Assembly: GCF_004337985.1 (NCBI RefSeq)
Contig: NC_043740.1
Coordinates: 4,401,030 to 4,465,029, forward strand
Reading direction: 5' to 3'
DNA length: 64,000 nucleotides
Origin: Pyricularia pennisetigena
Taxonomy: Eukaryota; Ascomycota; Sordariomycetes; Magnaporthales; Pyriculariaceae
The notes beneath the pieces were generated by a model, which was not told where the DNA came from, searched no databases, and worked only from the letters and a program-made list of their open reading frames with translations. Positions 31,230 to 41,642 of the stretch are shown in pieces (position 1 is the first letter of the stretch; every line of letters starts with the position of its first letter). Position numbers and translations under genes: made by a program.

Positions 31230-31480
31230 TGCCGTGCCAGGGCGACTCTCAACCGTACCTAGCCCTACCTTACGTAACAAGGCGCCCGGTGAGTTTGTTG
31301 TTTGTTCGCTTGAACACATGTACGCGATTGGCACTGCGTGCCTGTGCAATTCAAAATTTGTCTTTGATAGTGCCCAATACACTGAGGTTCTCTAACATAT
31401 GTCAGGAATAAGATCCTAAAGAGACAAGGCTGCAATTGCAATATAAGGGCGGTTTTATTCGAAAATTCAAAACTAAATGT
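31230..31480 (+). repeat. LTR-like repeat fragment, copy Y (rearranged)
   Basis: The first 120 bases share the conserved blocks seen at 25.1-25.3 kb and 32.6-32.8 kb (GCGACT..CAACCGT, ACAAGGCGCC, TTTGTTCGCTT, GCGATTGGCACTGCGTGCC). From about 31420 the sequence GGCTGCAATTGC...TTTTATTCGAA is an inverted version of a block present in the other copies. This copy is therefore rearranged or made of two inverted fragments. Confidence 0.5.
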
Positions 31481-31671
31481 AAAAAAAGAACAAAGAAGGG
31501 AGAAATTACAATTGATTACGCGCTCAAAAGACGCCTTCGAACTCGGAATTAGAAGACCCTTTGCACGCCCTAGGCTTACCGTGGCTGGTGGGGTGGAGTG
31601 GTGATTCTGAGGGTAGGTCTGGAGGTCCGATCCTCGCATTAAGAAACCCACATATTTGATTAATAACTTAC

Positions 31672-31920
31672 GTATTTAACAAAACTATGTTAAAGCCTTT
31701 AACTAACGCGAGGGTCTTGCCCTGGCAACGTACTCTGAATGCATGATTGATAAAATTGAAGTTCTATAAGCGTGAGAACTATATACAGTGCGCCTTGTGC
31801 ACTAAAGAGTGCTCTCTCGCTATATATACCGCAGCTGTTACCTGCGTTTAACTTATTCTAATTCATGTGGTTACGCCGGTGCGCCACCGGCTCCCACCCT
31901 CAGGGGCTAGCCCCCTAACA
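31672..31920 (-). repeat. Candidate solo LTR, 249 bp
   Basis: On the minus strand it starts TGTTAGGGGGCTAGCCCC, has a TATATATAG box about 100 bp in, and is flanked by the 5-bp repeat CTTAC (31667-31671 and 31921-31925). The far end reads TTAAATAC rather than the expected CA, which weakens the call or indicates mutation. It lies about 230 bp upstream of the knottin-like gene. Confidence 0.45.
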
Positions 31921-32152
31921 CTTACTATTAGTTGAGAGAGATTTATTTATATGTTTGTTTTGTACTTATTTCAAGTACAAATAGCGATCACTACCTAATA
32001 TAATATACCATGTATAACCCGCAGAAATTAATTGGAATATCCAAAGGTTACATATAATCGTCATCATTGCTGTTTGTCAATTTCACCCGTCCAACTTAGC
32101 AACATTTTATTTCCTTCCCTTTCCAGTACTACATTTTTATCATATCTTTACA

Positions 32153-32398
32153 ATGAAAATACACTCTTCGATCATCATTTTCGCCACAGTTGCAATTGTC
32201 GCAGCTTCCCCTTTATCGGATGAAAAAGTGAATTTAGCATCCCGGGATGTTTTAAATCAGTTGAACCCCCGACGTCTATGTAAGGAAAGAGACGATGAAT
32301 GTTCTTGGAAAACATTTTGCTGCTTTGGCCTTGTATGCCTGCGAGGTTATTGCACCCAGATTATTTCAAAGCCAGTTTTTCCTTTGCCCGACAGTTGA
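32153..32398 (+). CDS. Small secreted knottin-like (inhibitor cystine knot) peptide
   Basis: Single exon, 81 aa, with an AT-rich leader and start at ACAATGAAA. A signal peptide covers about residues 1-19. A propeptide-like stretch (20-41) ends in Arg-Arg at 40-41, a good Kex2-type site, just before the cysteine-rich core. Six cysteines at 43, 50, 56, 57, 62 and 67 give C-x6-C-x5-C-C-x4-C-x4-C, the knottin arrangement with adjacent third and fourth cysteines. A 14-residue tail follows. Knottins include protease inhibitors, antimicrobial peptides and channel-blocking peptides; which applies here is unknown. The gene lies close to a candidate solo LTR and an LTR-like repeat. Secretion and fold class are well supported by pattern; function is not. 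Confidence 0.8.
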   Translation: MKIHSSIIIFATVAIVAASPLSDEKVNLASRDVLNQLNPRRLCKERDDECSWKTFCCFGLVCLRGYCTQIISKPVFPLPDS

Positions 32399-34067
32399 AA
32401 AATAATCGCAAATAAGAGGTATGTAAAGTTTGAAACCCAGTAATTGAATCTGCTAGAAAAACTACCAAGATTAAATATGTTTTACACGCCTTGCGGATTC
32501 CTGCTGCTATAAGAGCGCTGTTAGCCATGCGTCATCAAAGCAAAATGCGTTACGGCGTGGCGTGCCTGGGCCACTGTCAACCGTGACTAGCTCCACCCCA
32601 CGAGACAAGGCGCCGGGCTTCGTTTGTTCGATAGTCAACACGACAGTGATGCGAGAGACACACCTTGGGAGTTGGAGACGACATTTATTGAAAACGGGTT
32701 CGTGTCACTGCGATCACGGAGAGTGTTTGTTCGAGTTGCAGTCCGCTACGCAGATTGGCACTACATGCCTTTCTTCTTCCTTTATACTTAGCTTGAGATC
32801 TTCGAACAAAATCGCCCCTCTATCGCAGCCTCGCCTCTCTGGGATCGCTTTCGTGACAATATGCGATATTAAGGCGCGACTGGGACCACGTAATGGGGCT
32901 CATATAAAGCGAAGGCGTGTCGACTCCGAAGCGTGTAACATTTGGACGCTGACAGAACCAGATCCAACACTTATAGCACGCTGTCGACTGCCAATCAAGA
33001 TATTACTTACACAGCTCATAAACAGTATATCACTCTTCTTCGCCAAACAAGGAGGCACAAATTCGTCCTTTTTGGCGAAAATTGCCGAACCATCAGACTG
33101 CCTGCGGGGATTACGCTGCAGGATTTCTTGCCTTTTTGGCCCCCAAAGAACGGCACTCCAAAACGACGGGCAATGGTTATTGATCGTAAAGTGGTGGGTA
33201 TACTGTGTCTTCAATCAGTCCATTGCAAGTAAACAGTTCGTGCGAGCCAGCCTATTCAGCTTTGCTGCGACCGCAACAATGCTGAAGAAGTCTAGGGTAT
33301 TTGCTGGGGGCTGAGGTATAGGAGCCTATCAACTGGCGGCTAATATATGGACGGAACAACGACACCAAGGGTGGTGTTGCTTCTTACTACGTCGGTTGAT
33401 TGGAATGGGTTAAGAGATACGAGTTATACACCAATGGCAGGCCCTTATATGGAGAAAATAAACCTGGCATGACTGCGGACAAGGTTTGCATAGGTACGCA
33501 ACTGCAACGGATCGAACCCCATAGGTTTGCTATTATATTGCCCGACTGCCCAATGCGCAGTGAGGTAGAGCTTCAAAGAAACACGGGACTTTTAGAGACC
33601 TTGGGGATATGTAGCACTATGCCAGAAACACTAACTGAAGTGAAAACTGCTTACAGGCATGTGCAATTATGGAAGTGACGAGCTTCCAGAGGGGCAAACT
33701 ACTCGATTCAGTTCTCGAAAGCCGATCATGGTGGCAATTGCACAAGGTCCCGTCCCTGCCGGCTTTGGGCCGTCTTTCCGACCATAAACCACCGGCTTGA
33801 ACGGTTGTTGCAGAAACACGTCTGGCGTGCCTCTTCTCTAATCACCAAGACTCCTAATGGAACTTGTCAAGTCTCATCGAATTGCCCAAAGAAAAGTTAC
33901 CCCAAATTCCGGAGATAGACTTTGCTGCCATGAAGCCAAGGCCCACGTCCTGATACCTGGTGCTGTTACCGCGAAGGATTTGGTCGTTTGGGGACCTGGA
34001 CTCAGCTGCGAGATAATCTCACGTTTTATCGGAGCACACGCTGATGCGTCAGGCAAATCTCGAGGCC
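32399..34067. other. Intergenic with LTR-like repeat, no confident gene
   Basis: Includes repeat copy Z (32553-32790). Several frames of 60-250 codons occur on the plus strand, the longest overlapping the repeat, without recognisable domains. A B-box-like sequence on the minus strand near 33509-33520 lacks a partner A box and stems. Confidence 0.5.
32553..32790 (+). repeat. LTR-like repeat fragment, copy Z
   Basis: Shares GTGCCTGGGC, ACTGTCAACCGT, ACAAGGCGCCGGG, TTTGTTCG and GATTGGCACT with copies X and Y in the same order, but with a 90-base insertion relative to X. It is the least AT-shifted of the three. Confidence 0.5.
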
Positions 34068-34548
34068 TCATGAGATGTCGACCTCCATCTCCTCGGTCGT
34101 GGGCTCGCCGTCCGCGGACTTGGCAGACTGCTTCTCCGTAACATCTGCCAGCACATCAAGCACCAGTCAGCAAATCATCCCTATTCATGCAAACACAGAC
34201 CGTCGGTAGAGTTTCTTTCTCGCCCCCCAGCAAGCCTAGCACAAAAGTTGAAGAAATAAAATAAAAAAAGAACTCACCCTTCATCTCAACCTCCCCCTCG
34301 GCCTCCATCTTCCTCTTCATGGCATGCGCCATCTTCCTCTCCAGCTTGCGCGCCTTCTTGGAGCTCAGCTTGGCGCCGGGACCCGACGTCGGGAGGAGCC
34401 CGGGGCGCGCGCCGCGCTTCGTCGCCGCCTTCTCCACCCGCGACAGCTTGCCCTCGGCCGACGACTTTTGCTGCGCCTTTTTGCCCTTGGCCGCGCGGGC
34501 CGCGAGCCGGTTCTTGGAGGGCTTGTTGGGGTTGCTGACCGAGACCAT
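34068..34548 (-). CDS. Alb1-like ribosome biogenesis factor
   Basis: Two exons (34548-34278 and 34144-34068) with a 133-bp intron (GTGAGT...TGGCAG) encode 115 aa. Yeast Alb1 is a nuclear shuttling factor that works with Arx1 on the pre-60S ribosomal subunit. The match rests on the basic N-terminus (SNPNKPSKNRLAARAAKGKK) and the C-terminal block LSSKKARKLERKMAHAMKRK followed by an acidic end, both like Alb1. It is rich in Lys, Arg and Ala, with no membrane segment or signal peptide, as expected for a nuclear protein. Yeast Alb1 is somewhat longer (about 175 aa). The junction joins in phase (GAT codon). The assignment is by motif only. Confidence 0.72.
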
Positions 34549-35154
34549 TTTGTTGGGGTTTTTTTTAGTCGCGAGCTTTTTGCCGTCGGTTTAGTCCTGA
34601 AGCGTAGAAATGGAAACAGTACGGGTGCTGCGGTGGTGGGTGGTTCGTCTGCTATGGTTAATGGCGATTTTGAATGTCTTTTTTTTTGCGTCGGATCAAT
34701 TGCAGAGGAGTTGGCTCAAGGCGGGGTTTCCAGAAACTTTTTAGTGGAGACTTTCGCTTAAAATCGACGCGCGACGCGGTGAGGACTGGCACGTGACCTC
34801 GAATCCATGTTAGCCTTTCCCCAACTACATTACTTTATCCAACGTCAAGCTGCACTTGGCTGGTAAACCGTCAGACATATTAGCTATGGCCTATTTGCCA
34901 TTAGTTTAGTACAGCACTACAGATCTATTGATGCATATCGTTGCAGAGCTGTCAATCAACACCCAAAACGCCACCCGGCCCAATATGCAGTATGCTATAT
35001 ACATAGGAAAAGGGGGGCCGTGCCCAACAAGAAAAGCACTCACTCATGGGTGTGCCTGAACGGACGCAATCTAGTTCTCAAGGTTTTTAGGAAAAAGTAT
35101 TTCTGTAACCGGCGTGTTATATATCCCGTAATCCACGGATTCAATGAAAACATT
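34549..35154. other. Intergenic, no gene seen
   Basis: Upstream of the Alb1-like gene and downstream of the YTP1-like gene. T-rich tracts near 34560 and 34680 may be leader sequence of the Alb1-like gene. Confidence 0.6.
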
Positions 35155-37011
35155 TCAAGCAACCCGATCGCTATTTCTCCCGACGGTGCTCGGGCTCCCA
35201 GGCCCCGTGCTGCTGCTACCCTCCACATCCTTCTCCTTTGAAAGCAGTTTCCTCTTGGCTGCTTCCTCATCATCTTCATCATCCGTCATCAGACCGTCGA
35301 GCTCAAACTCCTCAACATCCCGGAGCCGGCGTCGCTCAGACTCCGCAACGGCGTCGTCTCCCGTGTTGGCTGCCGTCAGATTCTTGTACGCGTCCGAGTT
35401 GTAGGATGCCCTGTCGTAGACGTGAAGGAGCATGCAAACAAAGAGGAAGGTGAGGAAGGCGAGACTGTAGAGGATCAAGATGTAGGCAACGTGGTCCATA
35501 GGTGAGCTTTCGAGAAGTGCCATTTGCTCTTCTGTGGCACCCATGAAGAGATAACCCGAGGCGAACAGTAGCTAATTGGGCTGTGTCAGTGACTTGTCTG
35601 CGAAATACCTAGCACGGGAAGCATTGTACTCACGAATACGGGCACATATTGAAAGCTGTTGACTTCGTCCCCTGCAGTTGACACACCAGTCTTGTCTTGC
35701 AATACAAAGGATACTTCGATGATCCTCGTCACGCCGGCAGCCATAAGCGTATAGCCAAACATGGTATGCAGTGCCGAACTGGCCATGGAATGTTGAGTGT
35801 GTGCTGACATGGACCATCCCGTGAGGATGAGCACGAAGCCAGGGATGAAGTTCCGCTTGGGCGATCCGTCACGGCCGCGGCTGAGCCAGACACCAGCCAA
35901 ACCGGCACACCACCAAACGATACCCATGGCAGTGTGCTGCCAATCGTTGCCCCTCCACTCCTCTCCCCAGCGATGTTCGGTGAAGGTGTTGACGCATCCC
36001 CAGGCGGCGATTATGGCGCTGTCGAAGAACTCTTGCGACCTGCCCGTGCGTCTCAGCCAAAGCTGGCCGGCCAGCAGCATGATGGTGAGCAGGGTTCCGT
36101 AAGCTATGAAAGCGCTTCCCATGATGAAATGTGCCACGCATTGTCCGAGGTGATCGTCGTGGCAGAATCCCAGAGCCGCAATGCCGCCAAATAAAAGTTG
36201 CACCCACGACACGACGGGGAACACCTTTCCGTTTATGCTGTGCGCCAACACGAGCCATTTGCGGATTCGGCCAAGGAAGCCCCGTTCGATGTGTAGTTTG
36301 AGGTAGACGCCGAGGATGATTTGTGCGAAAAGGAGACCGTAAACTACATCGCCGAATTGGGCGTGGGCACTATAGGCAAACTCGCGGCCGCCGTGCGAAT
36401 GGCCGAGGATGGCGCCAAGGATGGCAATGGCAGAAGCGATGGTTTGGACAGGTACGTGCCATTTGCTTTTAACCAACTACGATTCCACGAAATGAACGTT
36501 AGCAGGAGTACACCAGCTGGTGCAAGATCTTGTCAGATGGATACAAGCAAACACACAGGTCACCTACCCCTAAAACCATTCCCAGGGGGAATAGCACGCC
36601 GAAAGCGAGCATCTGCACGAAGATATGAACCCATAATGTTGTATCCTAAGGTATGGCTGTTAGCTCGAATTCTGCAAGTGTAGAATCCGCTCGCGGGTAC
36701 GGATCGTTCTGCATCAGATGGCCGATGGTCCGAGGGTTTAGGGTCCTTGACGACAACGCAAAGTCAAGTTCGAGGACAAGACGTACGATAGGATCCATTG
36801 ATATCGCTTCTCCCTCCTGAATCTTCTCTTGATGGTGTTCGTGAGCCGACCCCATTGGAGCGAATAGCAGCACTGCTGCTATTAAGTACCACGCGCTGTA
36901 TGTGAATGCCGATGAAGCTGAGGACAGCAGCAGACGACGCGGCGGAACAGATGAAACCGAGGCCACAGACATCGGGCCTCGCTGCTTCGTCCGATTTCTC
37001 GACCACGCCAT
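35155..37011 (-). CDS. YTP1-like multi-pass membrane protein (DUF2427 plus Ytp1 domain)
   Basis: Four exons (37011-36787, 36645-36568, 36476-35634, 35571-35155), all joined in phase 0, encode 520 aa. Yeast Ytp1 is a membrane protein with some similarity to mitochondrial electron carriers; its role is unclear. The N-terminal part has a signal-like helix then a His-rich AHEHHQEK segment, leading to TLWVHIFVQMLAFGVLFPLGMVLG (DUF2427). The long third exon holds repeated helices with His motifs (HSHGGREF, CHDDHLGQC, AHTQHSMASS) that could bind a metal or haem. The last exon has one helix (YILILYSLAFLTFLFVCMLL) and an acidic, charged cytoplasmic tail. A second Met at residue 14 could be the true start. 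Confidence 0.85.
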
Positions 37012-38375
37012 TGGGCCAAGAGTCCCGTTACGTCCCTTTTACTTTTTTTTTTTTTCCCAGTGTCAATCCTTGACACACGGTGAGATGGCCTGGCAGTACC
37101 GCCCTGACCAACTGGCACCGAGTATGGCGCGGTCTGTGGAGTCCCAAGGTCGCCGCCCCTTGTTTCGAGGTTTCGAAAGTGGTCGCGGGATTGAAGCAGT
37201 GGTGGATCAGGCGATGTCGGAGGAGCAAAGGCCAATCGCCGTCATTTGTTTTATGCTGCACTGGGCGGTCCTTGTGTCGTCGAGGTTTTTTTTTCTCGTG
37301 ATGCCTCTGGTCAGGGATGAGGAGAAATGGAACTAAAGGATCGCAAGCACGAGTGTCGAAACGTCGAAAAAACGCAGCCACCCAGCCTGTTCAACCCCCA
37401 TTTCCGGTGGTTCAAAGGGATTCGCGGCTGATCCGACGGAGCCGGTACTTTGATTCAGGGCTCAAGCGGCGCTAAGCCATTGCTGGGAAGGCTGCCAGTG
37501 CCACAACCCCGCCGGCAGCGGGCTGGATGCTGACCCTGGCCAAAGGGCAGATGGCAAATGCATCTTGCTGTCGTGTTCCATGAGCCTCGATTGGTTGGAA
37601 CGACACATATGTGGGTCTATTGAACCTAAACTTGCATGGGCATGCATTCCCCGCTTCGACATCTATTCCAGTGTGCAAAGATTGAAGAAGTCTGGGACCG
37701 CATGATCTCATAGTGGAATTTTGACGTATGCATGCAAACCGTTCGTTTCGCATCGATTTGTCGTGAAAACTCTACAGTGTTTCATTGTCGATGCTAATGT
37801 GAACCTACAAGATACTGTTTCTGGGGCGCCAGCACCACCTTTCTGGTGTTGCGATCACGACACGAACTCTGCCTTGTCTGCCTGCCACTTGGCATTTGAA
37901 GGCGTGGATCTAAAACCTTATGATTCCACTGTTTGCCAGTTGACAACAGACCAGGTCTCAAAGAGGCTGTGCTTCTTGGTGTAATTTCCGCCCTTTGCCC
38001 ATCAAGCCCCAGATTGGTACCAAGGCTCTGGGCCTGTTCACCAAAGGCCCTTGTACAGAATGCTTGTCCTCTAAACTTTGTCATGTCGAGCGATTGATTC
38101 ACTTCACAAGGATGCATGATACGAGCTCCTTTTGTTTTCCCCCCTGATTCCCCTGCAAATACGTATCTGGGGTATCTATCCATAAACACATTTTTTATAT
38201 ATTTCGTTCTTGTGAACATCGGTTATACGACGAGTTTGGGACAACGTTCATCGCATGTCTACTTGGTCGGAACAAATGCACATGACATGGTATAATGTCT
38301 AACATACTTGGGTTATAATTGATGACTAAAAGTCACTACCAAAGTCTAACTAACCTGCACAACGTCACCAGGCCA
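37012..38375. other. Intergenic, no gene seen
   Basis: Upstream region of the YTP1-like gene and downstream region of the AA7 oxidase gene. Only short unsupported frames on both strands. Confidence 0.6.
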
Positions 38376-39944
38376 CTAAACCAAAGGACGCACACCCTGG
38401 GGGTAACGGAATATATCTCCCGGATCAACTGCAGTTTTGATCTCGCGCAGTCGCTGCAGGTGGCCTCCCCAGTACCCCCTTTGCGCACTTTCAGGACTCA
38501 GCCTCGAGTCTGGATAGTTGGGATACCGACCCCACGTCTCGCCGTCGTCGACGCCGAGGGTTTTGGTCAAGCCGCCGGCGAACTCGTCGATGAAGGCAAA
38601 TCCATCCGACGGATAGACCCCCTTGGCATCCACGCGATCGTAGAATAGAAACAAGAGCAGGTGGTCGCGGTGCGCGTACGCTGCCGAGTCGGCGCCCGGC
38701 TTCGACACCGCCGAGTTCTTGCCGCCGTGCAGGTCCACCTGTACGTACCAGTCGCGGCGTGTCGTCTTGCCCTTGTTGAACCAGTAGTCTACGAAAGCCT
38801 GGATCTGGGTCGGGTCGAGGGCGTGAGTGTACAGGCTGGACGAGTAAAAAGTCTCGGCCTGGCTCGGTTCCACGGCGGGATAGTTAGTTGATATCATGGC
38901 GACTCATCAAGGCTTGAAAAGGGGGTCACTGACCATTTTATAAGGCCTGGACTGGTCCAAGTTCAACCCGTTTCCGAAATGTGTCAACTGCCCCAGCCAG
39001 TCGTCGGTTTGCGAGTACTGCAGCCTAGCCCCAGTAGCCGTCACCAACGGAGCCAGCGTCTGCTGCAATGCCGTCTTGTTCCCCCAGTACATGCCCTCGA
39101 GATTCGCAAACTGCCTCGTGATGAACAGCCGCATGTTCAACTCGGACGGCATCTGCTCGGCCGCAAACTCCTGCAGCGCCCTGAAGCCGTCCACGGCCGT
39201 CGTGTTCTTCCACGGCACCTGCGCGACAAAGTACGTCACCTCATCGGGCGCCACAAACGTGTCGAAGCGCATCTCGGCCACGACGCCCATGGACGACCCG
39301 GCGCCGCGGACGGCCCAGAAAAGATCCGGGTTCTCGTCGGCCGAGCACTCGACCACGCTCGAGTTGGCCAGCACGACGGTCGCCCCAACGAGCCAGTCCA
39401 GCATCAGGCCCTTTGCGTGCGACGACATGCCGTACCCGCCGTGCAGCGCGTGCCCGCCGACCCCGACGCCGGGGCACGTGCCGTGGCTGACGGCCCGCCT
39501 GCCCTGCTTGTACAGCTCGTTGGCGATCCTGCCCAGCCTCGCGCCGCCCTGCACGGTGGCGATGCCCGTGCCGGCGTCCAGAGACACGTCGTTCATGCGG
39601 TCGAGCTGGATCACCAGGTGGCCGTCCTCGCCGCCGGTGCCGAACGAGGCGTAGCTGTGCCCGCCCGACTTGGCGTTGGCCTTGAGGCCCGCGCCGGCGG
39701 CACAGGACACGGCGGCCTGGATCTGCGGGATCGTGGTGGGCGTCGCGATGGCAGCCGGCGTGTAGTTGAGCCGCAGGTTGAAGGTTGTGCTGTCCAGGAG
39801 CCAGTCGGGTGAGCCGGGGGCGTCTATGGGCACCTCGGCGGCGGAGAGGCAGTCATCGAGCAGTGCGGTCTTGGATAGGGGGGAGGCAAAGGTTGCGCAT
39901 GCCGCGACGGCTGCCAACACGGCGGCTTTCGTGGCTCTGAACAT
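38376..39944 (-). CDS. Secreted FAD-linked oligosaccharide oxidase, AA7 (berberine-bridge-like)
   Basis: Two exons (39944-38934 and 38858-38376) with a 75-bp intron (GTCAGT, CTAAC branch, CCAG) encode 497 aa. Enzymes of this family oxidise the reducing end of mono- or oligosaccharides to lactones, giving hydrogen peroxide. Residues 1-20 are a signal peptide. The FAD-binding PCMH domain has KSGGHSY with His96 and HGTCPGVGVGGH with Cys157, the two residues that carry FAD covalently in glucooligosaccharide oxidase. The C-terminal BBE motif region includes YWGGHLQRLREIKTAVDPGDIFRYPQGV. The length is normal. Earlier possible acceptors give stops or introns too short to splice. A secreted lactonase-family gene is divergently placed 1.7 kb away. 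The exact substrate is not readable. Confidence 0.9.
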
Positions 39945-40936
39945 GGCTGAGTATTTTACAGGCTCTCCAGGCCGTACTGATTCAGATCAAGACCGTTTTT
40001 CGTGATCCTACCCTAGCTGGGAAGCCCAGCGCTATTTCTACATTTTCCTTTTTTGGGTGGCTATAACTCAAAGTCGAAAGTTGACGAGATCTAATCCCGC
40101 ATCTCTGGCCGGCGCGCTGCGAGGATGAAAATAATCTCATGATAATTAGATTGACCTAATGTCCGCCACCTATAGCCGCGAGTTATACCTGCGCGTCCCA
40201 GGAACAGCCGCTCGGCACGTCTCGCTTATCTTTAACCCCCTGCGCGATGTCGACTACCTTGACCGCCAAGATTTGGGATTGGGAAGCGACAGAAATCTTT
40301 TTGTGTTTCCTAAGATCCCTACCGAACACGCGGTGTAGTCTACGTAGGTAAGCAGTCACACAAGCTTGATACCAGATGCATGTTACGATGCCAAGTTTGG
40401 AGGCTGATGGTTGAATCCCCGTGATAGATTGGTTTTGTATATTTGACACCACGTTTACAGCCGTTTCGCTCGGTTAGATGGAGGGAAATAACAGCCGCCG
40501 GCAAGCAGTGGTAAACAGCCGAGACTTTTATTTGAGTTGTCCTCGACGTCCCGGGTCTGGCGATAGAAGCTGGTTTGCATACCAGCAGATTGTCGATGAT
40601 CCTCTTGCAAGGATTGAGGTTCCTGAATGAGGAGTCGTTTCGGATGATAATGTCTCGCCAACCTCACAACCCACGCAAAGTGATGAGCTGAATTTGCACC
40701 CATATGTTCTCACTCGCAACAAGCTAGCGATCATAACCCAACGTGTCCAACAATTACAGCCGCAGTTTGTCAACGCTGGGGGTTGTCTGACGGATCAATC
40801 TTCCTTCCACCCACCTGACGGGAATTAGATTATAGGCACTGCATTTATCCGGTGTAGCGTCACATCGGACAGGCTGCCGAGACAGGAGTCCCGGATACCC
40901 CCGAAAAATCCATGCATAAACTCCCGCGCACAATCA

Positions 40937-40967
<31 letters not shown>

Positions 40968-41642
40968 TGCCCTTGGTTGGTTCTTGCGAGTTCATCACCC
41001 TCTGTGCTTGTGCGGAATGCCTAGAATTGAAGTCAGGGGCGGCTTGAGGTATTAACCGGACATACCAACACTTTCACATGACTTTGACAAGATTTATTTG
41101 ACATACAAGTCATGCTCAGCCACAACAAACACCCCTGGTAAACTCCTCCACGATCCGCATTTAACCACCGCGGTTGGGGAAAGCAACGAAACCCCTGCGT
41201 CGCAGCCGCTCCCACCCCCGGATCTTCAATCTCCAAGATGCCCAATTGGGGAAGTCGGAGTCTGAAAAGCCAGACTCGAGTGCTATTTCTCCGCCTGTAG
41301 TTGGCCGGCCCCCACATCCCACTCACCTAAACTTTGTTAACTTGTCGTCGGTATAGCAGCAACATGACTCCACACCTGATCAAAGGCGGTTCATTTCTCT
41401 GGTTTCGGGTAGAGAAGACATCTGTGCCGATCCGCATCTTGATGGGTTGTGCGTATATTTGCTTCCGCCGACGGTGGCGATGCGCGCTCAAGGTGTAAAA
41501 GGCCAGCTTGGTGCCTCGAATCATTAGAAAACTTTGCTTTAAATGTGACTGACACCCGCCTCCGTTTTGTTTTTATTTTCCTCTCTTTTTTTCCCTCCTC
41601 TGCCAAACATCCTAGACAAGCCGCCCAGAAACGGAGAGAACA
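39945..41642. promoter_or_regulatory. Shared divergent upstream region of AA7 oxidase and lactonase genes
   Basis: 1.7 kb between two divergent secreted-enzyme genes, with a 29-base A-run at 40936-40964. Short unsupported frames only. A shared regulatory region is inferred from layout alone. Confidence 0.4.

Noticed and set aside
33505..33600. Possible tRNA on the minus strand (B-box-like GGGTTCGATCC)
   Set aside because: No suitable A box at the right distance and no acceptor or anticodon stems can be drawn.
38859..38933. Shorter intron (about 30 bp) in the AA7 gene using the first downstream AG
   Set aside because: Too short for a fungal intron and either gives a stop or breaks the frame. 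The 75-bp intron with a CTAAC branch joins exons in frame.
38979..39812. A 277-codon plus-strand frame opposite the AA7 oxidase
   Set aside because: Arg/His/Pro-rich shadow translation of a GC-rich coding exon, with no domain or signal peptide.
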